Assembly: GCA_034006985.1 (NCBI GenBank)
Contig: JAVERT010000003.1
Location: 1-64,000, forward strand
DNA length: 64,000 bases
Direction of reading: 5' to 3'
Source: Gudongella sp034006985
GTDB lineage: Bacteria > Bacillota > Clostridia > Tissierellales > Tissierellaceae
The notes beneath the pieces were generated by a model. It was not told the origin of the DNA, searched no databases, and saw only the letters and a list, made by a program, of their open reading frames with translations. Shown here one piece after another: positions 26,786 to 34,529 of the stretch. The translations under genes and the position numbers were made by a program. Every line of letters begins with the position of its first letter. The stretch's first letter is position 1.

Positions 26786-27275
26786 TTGTTATCCTCCTCT
26801 CCCAAGCTATTGTTTTGAATATAATTTACTTTATATTCAAAATAACTGTTCATTTGCACTTTAAGTTTCTTAACAGATGTCTGTAATAATTATTTTGCCT
26901 ATCTTAAAAGCTTCCTGTTTCGAACAAATATTTATTAATTATCTCACTTCTTAAAACATTGAACATATCATTAGCAAGTAAAATAATAATAATTACATTA
27001 AAATTGTAATAATATCATATGTATCTATAAAATTATGTTAATATACGGATGAGTACCCACTCACTCATAAAATATCATTTCTATCCTAGCTTATCTATCT
27101 CCTATTACATATGAGGAGTATTTGTCATGATATATTATATATTTCTACACATCTTCAATTTACTCATATTCTAATTTATCATGTGAGGTTCCTATCCCTA
27201 TGCGTTAATCTATGTAACTATCTATCCATCTACATTCTACTCAACAAATATTATTATACATATAAGTCAAGATAC
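26786..27275. other. Non-coding region upstream of the C45 gene
   Basis: About 490 bases, very AT-rich, without a credible gene. It holds the ribosome binding site of the C45 gene at its left edge, the operator-like palindrome at 27049-27068, and a GAGGAG followed by ATG at 27128 that opens only 15 codons. This last item may be the start of a lost rightward gene. Confidence 0.6.
27049..27068. promoter_or_regulatory. TetR-type operator-like palindrome without a nearby regulator
   Basis: The sequence ATGAGTACCCACTCACTCAT contains TGAGT and ACTCA facing each other over four bases, plus outer ATGAGT and ACTCAT halves. TetR-family regulators often bind TGAGTG-rich palindromes of this kind just after a -10 box, and AATATA lies immediately upstream. 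No tetR gene is present in the window, so the regulator's gene may have been lost when the island formed. Confidence 0.4.
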
Positions 27276-27367
27276 CCTGAACCGGCACCGGCCATAATAA
27301 GTAAAGGCCCTTCAGTATGAAGAACCGCTTCTTTTTGTCTATCATTAAGTCCTTTTAAATAATCCAT
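27254..27367 (-). pseudogene. Truncated pcrA 5' fragment in repeat copy B
   Basis: Repeat copy B contains the pcrA start codon (27367), its ribosome binding site and 31 codons, ending within the Walker A after AGAGSG. Unrelated sequence then adds YLDLYV and a TAA at 27254-27256. The 37-codon product would have no helicase function. If the duplicated upstream region carries the pcrA promoter, this fragment may still be transcribed. Confidence 0.8.
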
Positions 27368-27441
27368 TTCCCACCATCCTTATCTCTGTTTAAATTATAT
27401 AGCATTAGAGTAGATAATTCCATTAAAAATCTAAAGGTATT
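27276..27441. repeat. 166-bp perfect direct repeat, copy B (5' end of pcrA)
   Basis: It is identical to 24001-24166. Beyond its right end the sequence diverges from the bases that follow copy A, and leads into the promoter region of the lipoprotein at 27567. This copy may mark the original neighbour of pcrA before the 3.1-kb segment was inserted or duplicated. Confidence 0.95.
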
Positions 27442-27480
27442 ACAAATTGAATTTATTTTATACCCTTAAGTCCTCTAGTG

Positions 27481-27509
27481 TTGAATTAAAGCTCAAAATG
27501 TGTTATTCT
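27481..27509 (+). promoter_or_regulatory. Probable promoter of the stalk-domain lipoprotein gene
   Basis: TTGAAT (27481-27486) and TATTCT (27504-27509) are separated by 17 bases and lie 57 bases before the start codon. Both boxes match four or five of six consensus positions. An overlapping TATGAT at 27513 could be used instead. Confidence 0.4.
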
Positions 27510-27566
27510 AGTGTATGATAGAATTTTGTCAAATCAGAATATTACATAATATGAGGAGGTTTTACT

Positions 27567-29156
27567 TTGAGAAATTATAAAAAGTTATCTTTATTATTAA
27601 TCGTATTAATGGTTGCATCATTATTTACGGGTTGTAATAAAGAAGAGAAAGATTTATTAGATGCTTTTGTTAAAAGTCAAGACATTTTAAGCGTAGAGAG
27701 CACTAGCGATATAGAATTTAACTTAGTTGCAACTGGTCTTGATGAAGAAACACAAGTTATTTTTGATGGGTTTGCAAGTCAACTAAATGATATGAAACTA
27801 TCATTAAACCAAAAATCTGTAATCAATGAAGATAAGACTATAGCTAAAGGTCAGATTGATGCAAATATTCAATTAACCGATATGAGTTTTGACTCATCAA
27901 TTTGGGTTGATATGGATATGAGTGGAGATGAACCAGTTTTAAAAGAAATATTTAAGCTCCCTTCAATGCTAATGAGCATGATACCTGGTGCCGCTGAAAA
28001 AGAATATCTCGTTCTAGATTTTGATACTATGAATAAATCTATTGCAGATATGGAAGAAGATATGCCTGAACAAGTTAACATAAATGACACCATGGAAATA
28101 GCAATGAAATACCAAGAAAAATTTATGGATGCATTTGTAGAATACATAGAAAACTATGATTCGGACCTTTCTATTGTAACTCAATTAGATGATAAAACAG
28201 TTGATGGTGAAAAAATCAAATACTATCAAGTTGATTTTGATAATGATTCATTTAAAGATTTTCTTAAATACACAGCAATTTCAATGTTACAAGATGAAAA
28301 TATTATTCCAATGTTTAAAGAATATATGACTGAAATAATGGCTTCGTCTGGTCAAGAAGTGCCAGAAGAATTATCTATGACTGAAAATATCACTGAAATG
28401 GTTCAAAAAACTACGGAATTCTTTGAAAAACTTGAAGGATTAACTCTACTTGGAGAAGATGGAATCACTATCACTTATGGTATCAATGAAGATGGATATT
28501 TTGTAAGCGAAGAAGGAACATTAGATTTTCTAATTGACACAGAAGAATTTACGGCTCTTATTGCTGATTCAGTAGCAGAAAATGAAGCTCTAGAAGGTGA
28601 AACTTCGATGGAAGATGAAGCATTAATAGAAGCAAACTATGCTTTACAGAATATGCCAACACCTGTCTTCGAACTAAAGATTTCATATGATACTAATATG
28701 ACTAATATTAATAAAGATTTAGAAATCACAATGCCTACTACTACAGAAGACAATTCAATAGATTACATGGAATTAATCGAATCTATGATTTCAGAAAATC
28801 AACAAGATGCTGAATTAATGATCTTTATTGACGATGACTTTTTAGATTATACTAGTCACCCAATGCTAGTAGATGGAAGTTACTTAGTTTCTACAAGAGA
28901 TTTTGCTAGAACAATAGATGCAAGCCTCGAATGGAATGAATACACTAAAGAAATTACTATGGTTAATGATGATAATACATTGATTTTTAAAACTAATAAT
29001 GATCAGTTAATAGTAAATGGCACAACATATCCATTAAATACTAAAGTATTTATTCAAGATGGGGTATCATTTATTCCACTTCGAACAGTATCTGAAAGTC
29101 TTGGATACACAGTTGAATGGAATGAAGAATACCAAATGATTTCAATATATAAATAA
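27567..29156 (+). CDS. Lipoprotein with C-terminal copper-amine-oxidase-like stalk domain
   Basis: The 529-residue product has a lipoprotein signal (LLIVLMVASLFTGC, Cys at about 23). A long acidic, helix-rich middle of unknown function follows. A C-terminal stalk domain (about 430-529) contains DGSYLVSTRDFARTIDASLEW and ISFIPLRTVSESLGYTV-like repeats. The same type of domain opens the amidase at 12776, so both are probably held at the cell wall. The start is a TTG at 27567-27569, six bases after GAGGAGGT. A strong terminator follows, so it is monocistronic. Confidence 0.85.
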   Translation: MRNYKKLSLLLIVLMVASLFTGCNKEEKDLLDAFVKSQDILSVESTSDIEFNLVATGLDEETQVIFDGFASQLNDMKLSLNQKSVINEDKTIAKGQIDANIQLTDMSFDSSIWVDMDMSGDEPVLKEIFKLPSMLMSMIPGAAEKEYLVLDFDTMNKSIADMEEDMPEQVNINDTMEIAMKYQEKFMDAFVEYIENYDSDLSIVTQLDDKTVDGEKIKYYQVDFDNDSFKDFLKYTAISMLQDENIIPMFKEYMTEIMASSGQEVPEELSMTENITEMVQKTTEFFEKLEGLTLLGEDGITITYGINEDGYFVSEEGTLDFLIDTEEFTALIADSVAENEALEGETSMEDEALIEANYALQNMPTPVFELKISYDTNMTNINKDLEITMPTTTEDNSIDYMELIESMISENQQDAELMIFIDDDFLDYTSHPMLVDGSYLVSTRDFARTIDASLEWNEYTKEITMVNDDNTLIFKTNNDQLIVNGTTYPLNTKVFIQDGVSFIPLRTVSESLGYTVEWNEEYQMISIYK

Positions 29157-29170
29157 TTAGTTAATTTAAG

Positions 29171-29193
29171 CCCCAAAGCAAAATGCTTTGGGG
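29171..29193 (+). terminator. Rho-independent terminator of the lipoprotein gene
   Basis: CCCCAAAGCA (29171-29180) pairs with TGCTTTGGGG (29184-29193) around a 3-nt loop, followed by TCTTCT. The rest of 29194-29387 has no gene. Confidence 0.85.
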
Positions 29194-29387
29194 TCTTCTA
29201 TACTTACATTATTCAGCCCATATAAATCTATTTGCTTAAGAGTACTATAAGTAAGCCTTTGGTATGGTCCTTATCGCCTATTTGTTTTTTCTTAACAATA
29301 TGCTAGAATAATTGTGAGTGAATACACTAAGAAAATTAAAGTGACAAAATCCGATTGTATTTTAGCATTTTATAAATAATAAAAGAA

Positions 29388-29412
29388 AGGCAAAATAACC
29401 ATCCCCTTGCCT
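29388..29412. repeat. Degenerate solo RAYT-associated repeat
   Basis: AGGCAA (29388-29393) faces TTGCCT (29407-29412), and between them AATAACCATCCCC resembles AGAACCGTCCC of the intact copies. It is an eroded member of the repeat family, lying just before the hydrolase gene at 29435. Confidence 0.55.
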
Positions 29413-29434
29413 CTCTACTTAGGGAGTTGTTTGT

Positions 29435-30187
29435 GTGATACGAAAAAACATAAATATAATAAATAAATATAATAAACATTTATCGACAATTATAGAAATG
29501 CCCGAAACAAATGTTAAAGACTTTATTATTATTAGCCATTGCTTTACTTGTTCTAAGTTATATAAATTATATAATGGCATTTCTAAAAGACTTGTGGAAC
29601 ATGGCTATGGCGTTGTAAGATATGATGCTATGGGACTTGGCAATAGTGAAGGAAATTTTAGCGCCACTAGTTTTCAAACTAATTTTGAAGATTTAATAAC
29701 AATTTATAATTATGTATCAAAAGAATATAAAAATCCTAGTTATTTATTGGGACATTCCCTTGGAAGTTTAATATCCTTAAAAGCGGCTAATAACTTGGAT
29801 TCTGTAAAAGGTGTTATAACAATAGGAAGTCCTTCAAATTTTGACAACTTAATTAAAATTTTATCTAATTATGAAAATGAGTTGATAAATATGGATAGTG
29901 TAGAAATTAAAGTATCTGGGCAAAATATTAGTATAGGAATTGACTACTTAAACAGTCTTAGAACTGAAGATATTTATAAAACCATCAAAAATTTCAAAAA
30001 ATCAATAATCATGTTCCACTCTAATTCAGATAAAATTGTTGATTATAATCAAGGATTAAAACTATTTACTTCTATTGATTCAGATAAAAGCTTTATTACA
30101 TTAAAAAACGTAGATCATTTAGTAAGTAAAGATGAAGATGCATCATATATTGGAGAAATATTATACACTTGGTTAGAAAACCATTAA
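29435..30187 (+). CDS. Alpha/beta hydrolase family protein
   Basis: This 250-residue hydrolase has the nucleophile elbow GHSLGS (Ser at about 111), an acid in the MFHSNSDKIVDYNQG region and a final His in LKNVDHLVSKDED. The oxyanion-side SHCFTCSK replaces the usual HGF and matches a subgroup of small serine hydrolases sometimes joined to OsmC proteins. The start is a GTG at 29435 after AGGGAG. It converges with the S-layer gene, with a solo repeat hairpin between them. The substrate is unknown. Confidence 0.82.
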   Translation: MIRKNINIINKYNKHLSTIIEMPETNVKDFIIISHCFTCSKLYKLYNGISKRLVEHGYGVVRYDAMGLGNSEGNFSATSFQTNFEDLITIYNYVSKEYKNPSYLLGHSLGSLISLKAANNLDSVKGVITIGSPSNFDNLIKILSNYENELINMDSVEIKVSGQNISIGIDYLNSLRTEDIYKTIKNFKKSIIMFHSNSDKIVDYNQGLKLFTSIDSDKSFITLKNVDHLVSKDEDASYIGEILYTWLENH

Positions 30188-30225
30188 ATATATGAACGTT
30201 TTAAAAAATGCTTTATATGTAAAAC

Positions 30226-30266
30226 AAGATAGGCAAAAGGAACAGTCCGTCCCTTTTGCCTATCTT
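30226..30266. repeat. Solo RAYT-associated repeat acting as convergent hairpin
   Basis: AAGATAGGCAAAAG (30226-30239) and CTTTTGCCTATCTT (30253-30266) form a perfect 14-bp stem around a 13-nt loop with GAACAGTCCGTCC. The core is that of the RAYT element ends, but no transposase is attached. It sits 38 bases after the hydrolase stop and 10 bases after the S-layer stop, the natural place of a bidirectional terminator. Confidence 0.75.
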
Positions 30267-30276
30267 ATTTATAGTT

Positions 30277-33114
30277 TTATTTAGCTGATATTATAGTTCC
30301 TAGTTTTAATCCATTTGCTGGAGTAGCATTGTCTGTTGTTGTTGCTCCTACAACTTCAATAGTTAATGATGATACTACTGGAGAAGTTAACATAGTGAAT
30401 GCTGTTTGAACTGCTTCTGTTTTAACAAAAACATCATTAGCAGCATTGTATCCTATAACTCCATCTAAATTGATATAAGTTTGAGTTAAATCATTTAAAA
30501 CTAGCGGTTCTAAATCTAGTATAAATTTTCCAGCATCTGATCCTATTCCTGCTGTAAATGCTGGTGTCGTATTTAATACTTTCCCATTTATCTTAATAAC
30601 GAAGTCTGCTACATTTGGAAGAGCTGTTGATATCCCTTCACTAATTCCCACAACTAAAGTATTGTCATTTTTCAATACAGCAGAGTTCATAACTGGTTTT
30701 ACATTATCTACAACTCCTATTGTAGTTACAAATGCATCTATAGTCTCTCCTGAAAGCTTCATAACATCATCAATAGTGAATAATGCACCTGTATCTGTCA
30801 TTGCTATTGATTCTGCAGGTAGTGTTATAGTTGCTTTATCTTTCGCTACATTTAAAGTAATTGTAGTCCCTACTGGTAGACTAGTGCCATTCAGGCTGTA
30901 ATTAGCCAAGGCTGTTGCTGAACCTGCAACATTTCCTCCCTTTACAGGATCTCCAAAATCTACTACAAAAATATTAGTTCCTCCTGAGGTTACATCTGCA
31001 GGCACTAGTGAGAATGTTCCTGTAGATGGCGCTGTTCCGAAATCGATTGTTACAGTTTTAGATTTAAGATTATTAGGCATATCTGCTTGATCCATCGCCA
31101 ATCCAGCATCAAATGTTATTGTATACTCGCCTGATAATGTTGCTGGTACCGCAAATGTCATAGTAATTTTATTATCTCCTGCTGTGATTAGGTTTTGTGA
31201 TAATCCACCTAACCAAGTTGAAGAATCTAAAAGAACTCCATTCGGATCAATTACTGTTATGTCACTGTTTAAAGGTACTGCGGGTACCATTAATTTTGTA
31301 TCTAATGTTGAATCAATTGATAATACTAATGCCATTACCTTATCGCTTGGATCTTTCATAGCACCAACTGCCTCAATTTTAGGATCAGTTGTATCTTTTA
31401 CAAGCGTTACTGTTTTTGTTGTTGTTGCTACCGTGTTTCCTACTGAATCACTAATTCCCACAGGAATTAAAACAGTAAGGTTCCTAGTTGTTAATAAAGC
31501 AAATGGTGCAACAACCTCAATTTCAAACTTTGTTGCAAATCCAGCTGCAGGATCCATTGGAACTGCTGTTAAGCTTGCTATATTTGCAAGACTCTCATCT
31601 TTAACAATACCATTTACTAAAGCTGCTGTTGCACTAACTATAGTAACTGGTTTATCAAATTCTGCTATGATAACATTGTCTCTATCATTTGAAGTTGAAA
31701 GTGAAACCTTTGGTAATACATTATCTACTTCAACCGTAAAAGTTTTGTTGATTAAGCTTGTTGTATTGTTTTGTTCATCAGTCAAACCCACTATTTGAAC
31801 TGTATGTGTTCCTGATGCACTTAATGACAACCCTACGAAATTAGCGCTATCGGCTCCTGCAATAAAACCTACAGGAATCTCAACTATTCCATCAATTTTG
31901 ACAGTTGCTATTGCTTGTATTGGTTCACTAAATTGAAGCATTACATCTGTAGCAATGGAACTATTTGTTTTACTCACTATCGCATCTAATTCCGGCTTTA
32001 CAGTATCTTTATATGTGAATGAACTTGTATATCTATCTGTCATTACTGTAGGATTTTCTTCTGTTTGAATTGGTTCAACTACTAATGCTGCATTATTTAC
32101 ATCTATCGGAGCACTTGCTGTAAACATTAATGTCTTAGCATCTGCTGATAATTCAGGGACACCCACAAATGTTACTCCGCTTATAGAAAGTTTGTAAGGT
32201 AATATCGTTATAGCATCCGTTGCATCCAATTTGGTATTAAATTCAATCTCCACTTTAGTTGCGCTAGTAGCTTTTGCTGATATTACTTTTTTACCAACTA
32301 CTAAAGTATCAAATACTCCTTGAATAGCTGATGGTGACCAGTTCTGATTAGTTCCACTTGCTAATGATTCTAGTGTAGATTTAAGATTGCCTATATTACT
32401 AGCTGTAACTCCTGTGATTCCAGCAGCAGTAAATGTTGCTGCATTAATTGTTCCCCAGTTTCCTGAAGCCGCTGCTTCATTAATCATTCGAAGTTCATTA
32501 AATAAATATTCTCCACTATTTCCCATTAGCGGAATATTTAATGCATTATAGGTTAATTGTGCAACTAGTCCTCTTGTAGCTAATGTGCCTAAAGTACCAT
32601 TTACATCCTGTAACAATCCTTCTCTAGCAGCTATCATCAAATGTCCCATTGGATAACCACCATTAGCTTCTGCTTCTGCTTCATATCCTAATGCTCTTAC
32701 CACTAAAGTAACCGCTTGTTCATAGGTTATATTAAGCTGTGGTCCAAAAGTATTTATGCCATTATAAATCCCCATACCCTTAATAAGACCTGCTTGTACT
32801 GACTCATTTATATACCCTGATGCCCAAAAATTAGCTGGAACATCTCCAAAAATCGTACTACCCATACTGCTCGAAGCCGCTTGCTCCAGCCCTTTTATCC
32901 TTGCTACTACGGCAGAATACTCTGCTCTTGTTATATTGTTTGATGGTTTAAATGATCCATCAGGATAACCTATTAAAACCTCTAATCCTTGTAATCTTAC
33001 AACTGCATCTTCAAATGTTGTTCCTACAACATCATATGGAGCAGCAAAAACAGTACTAAAACTTCCTAAAACCATTATAAGTGTTAGAAATAGTGATAAA
33101 ATCTTTTTATTCAT
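30277..33114 (-). CDS. S-layer homology (SLH) domain cell-surface protein
   Basis: The 945-residue protein has a signal peptide (LSLFLTLIMVLGSFSTVFAA). SLH repeats at about 27-190 (EDAVVRLQGLEVLIGYPDGS; FWASGYINESVQAGLIKG) bind secondary cell-wall polymer. The rest is a series of Ig/cadherin-like beta blocks (TDPKIEAVG, VDNVLPKVSLS, VDNVKPVMNS) that could form an S-layer lattice or extracellular stalk. The ATG at 33114 follows AAGGAGG; an upstream ATG at 33168 has none. It is highly codon-biased to common residues (T, V, A), as in abundant surface proteins. It may be the main S-layer protein, but only one is in view. Confidence 0.88.
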   Translation of the reverse strand: MNKKILSLFLTLIMVLGSFSTVFAAPYDVVGTTFEDAVVRLQGLEVLIGYPDGSFKPSNNITRAEYSAVVARIKGLEQAASSSMGSTIFGDVPANFWASGYINESVQAGLIKGMGIYNGINTFGPQLNITYEQAVTLVVRALGYEAEAEANGGYPMGHLMIAAREGLLQDVNGTLGTLATRGLVAQLTYNALNIPLMGNSGEYLFNELRMINEAAASGNWGTINAATFTAAGITGVTASNIGNLKSTLESLASGTNQNWSPSAIQGVFDTLVVGKKVISAKATSATKVEIEFNTKLDATDAITILPYKLSISGVTFVGVPELSADAKTLMFTASAPIDVNNAALVVEPIQTEENPTVMTDRYTSSFTYKDTVKPELDAIVSKTNSSIATDVMLQFSEPIQAIATVKIDGIVEIPVGFIAGADSANFVGLSLSASGTHTVQIVGLTDEQNNTTSLINKTFTVEVDNVLPKVSLSTSNDRDNVIIAEFDKPVTIVSATAALVNGIVKDESLANIASLTAVPMDPAAGFATKFEIEVVAPFALLTTRNLTVLIPVGISDSVGNTVATTTKTVTLVKDTTDPKIEAVGAMKDPSDKVMALVLSIDSTLDTKLMVPAVPLNSDITVIDPNGVLLDSSTWLGGLSQNLITAGDNKITMTFAVPATLSGEYTITFDAGLAMDQADMPNNLKSKTVTIDFGTAPSTGTFSLVPADVTSGGTNIFVVDFGDPVKGGNVAGSATALANYSLNGTSLPVGTTITLNVAKDKATITLPAESIAMTDTGALFTIDDVMKLSGETIDAFVTTIGVVDNVKPVMNSAVLKNDNTLVVGISEGISTALPNVADFVIKINGKVLNTTPAFTAGIGSDAGKFILDLEPLVLNDLTQTYINLDGVIGYNAANDVFVKTEAVQTAFTMLTSPVVSSLTIEVVGATTTDNATPANGLKLGTIISAK

Positions 33115-33235
33115 AATTATGTCCTCCTTAGTATATTTACAGTTATCAATATAACTCTTCCTTTTCATTTTACCCTAATAGAGTCTAGTAAAACAGTATT
33201 AAACTTTTGTCACATAGATGTAATGTGCAAAAAAA

Positions 33236-33262
33236 GCACTATCCAAAATTAATGGATAGTGC
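33236..33262 (-). terminator. Strong terminator after the zinc-ribbon gene
   Basis: GCACTATCCA (33236-33245) pairs with TGGATAGTGC (33253-33262) around AAATTAA. On the minus strand it is followed by TTTTTTT, giving a textbook rho-independent terminator. Confidence 0.88.
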
Positions 33263-33283
33263 AACAGTATATAATTATTTTTA

Positions 33284-33781
33284 TTAAGGTAATGGTTCTT
33301 CTTCAACTTTGGCTCCACATTCTCCACAGAATTTAAGTCCTTCTTCTACTTCTGCTCCACATGAACCGCAATATCTAACTTGTGGTGCTTCTTGTTGTAA
33401 CTTTGTCCCACATTCAGAGCAAAATTTCTTTTCAGTATCATTTATAGTCCCACAACTTGGACATTTTACACCTTCTACTGCAGACGTTGGAACAACTGGT
33501 TTTGATTCATTTTGTCCCTTAATTTTATCCACTTCCATTTGTAGCTCATTTAGCTCCACCATAAGCTTATCTATTTCAGCAAAAAATTCTAATGCCTCCG
33601 GATCTTCTGCCTCACCCATTTTATACTTGTCGTAATAAATAATTCCAACTTTTTGTTTTAATTGTGCTACTTCTCTTTTCTTAGATGATATCTCGGAATT
33701 CAACTTTGTTGTTTCAATAGCATCTCCTGTTTTATCTCCTAAGTTTTTTGCAATATCACCAAGTTTGTCAAAAAAAGCCAT
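33284..33781 (-). CDS. Zinc-ribbon domain protein with N-terminal coiled coil
   Basis: The 165-residue protein begins with FFDKLGDIAKNLGDKTGDAI and a coiled coil (about 20-85). It ends with three zinc-ribbon cysteine pairs: CPSCG, CSECG (one ribbon), then CGSCG and CGECG (a second). Such double zinc ribbons are common in Firmicute proteins of unknown function. No DNA-binding or catalytic motif is visible. I chose the ATG at 33781 because AAGGAGG precedes it; the frame extends 15 codons upstream. Confidence 0.82.
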   Translation of the reverse strand: MAFFDKLGDIAKNLGDKTGDAIETTKLNSEISSKKREVAQLKQKVGIIYYDKYKMGEAEDPEALEFFAEIDKLMVELNELQMEVDKIKGQNESKPVVPTSAVEGVKCPSCGTINDTEKKFCSECGTKLQQEAPQVRYCGSCGAEVEEGLKFCGECGAKVEEEPLP

Positions 33782-33857
33782 TTTACATACCTCCTTAAAC
33801 TTAATAATCCTTAACTTTAAAATCACTCATAATATACATACCCTTATTTATAATAGT

Positions 33858-34460
33858 TCACTTATTATTATAATTAGCGTAGAAATAATTTCTTTTGTTT
33901 TTCTCGAACCTCCGGAAAAAATATATCATCCAAACAAATGAAATTGTAAAAATAAGTCTCTGCCAAACACCGGAATATTCTGGTATAAATATCATTAAAA
34001 GCGATAGTCCTACTACAATAAGGCCTACTAAGATTGCAATTATAGACCTTCTTTTAGGGAATTCAATAAAAGCTGCCGCTATGGTGAATATTGTAAAAGA
34101 AAATCCAGTAAGAGATGAAGCAATCGAATGGTAATAATCTTCATTTAGGCTGAAATCAATACTTCTGTCTATCGGCATATGACTAAATACTCCTGCAGCT
34201 ATTAGAGCTACTCCAAAAATTATCAATATGATTTTCTGTATTAAATAGCCTTTTAAATATATTATCGCTTCTATAATGCATGCAAAACCCATGGCAAAAA
34301 AAGCAAGGTTCATAATCCAAGAATTTGGGGTGTTTTGAGCACCAAGTTCACTTGTAGTATGTTTAATAATCGAATAACCCTCTGCTGTAAAAAACGGGAG
34401 CAGAAACATTACACTGAATAGAAATATGAAAGCCCATTTTATATACCCATATTTTTTCAT
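33858..34460 (-). CDS. DUF998 family membrane protein
   Basis: The 200-residue protein has six hydrophobic segments, starting with KWAFIFLFSVMFLLPFF. It contains the family-like HTTSELGAQNTPNSWIMN near residue 33 and FSHMPIDRSIDFSLNEDYYHS near the middle. Proteins of this family have no established function. The start codon has a weak AAGGAATT upstream. A solo RAYT repeat separates it from the glutamine synthetase gene. Confidence 0.75.
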   Translation of the reverse strand: MKKYGYIKWAFIFLFSVMFLLPFFTAEGYSIIKHTTSELGAQNTPNSWIMNLAFFAMGFACIIEAIIYLKGYLIQKIILIIFGVALIAAGVFSHMPIDRSIDFSLNEDYYHSIASSLTGFSFTIFTIAAAFIEFPKRRSIIAILVGLIVVGLSLLMIFIPEYSGVWQRLIFTISFVWMIYFFRRFEKNKRNYFYANYNNK

Positions 34461-34487
34461 TTCTAATTCCTTCTTAATTTATTGATA

Positions 34488-34520
34488 AATAGGCAAAAAG
34501 AACCGTCCCTTTTGCCTATT
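34488..34520. repeat. Solo RAYT-associated repeat between two genes
   Basis: AATAGGCAAAA (34488-34498) faces TTTTGCCTATT (34510-34520) around the core AGAACCGTCCC, which matches the intact element ends. It lies 9 bases after the glutamine synthetase stop codon, in a position to end that transcript or insulate the DUF998 gene. Confidence 0.8.
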
Positions 34521-34529
34521 ATCTTTCGC

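Noticed and set aside
30662..31798. Two open frames on the plus strand within the S-layer gene
   Set aside because: They are antisense shadows produced by the Thr/Val/Ala-rich coding strand, without start signals.
33309..33635. Long open frame opposite the zinc-ribbon gene
   Set aside because: It mirrors the Cys/Gly-rich coding strand, has no ribosome binding site and resembles no protein.
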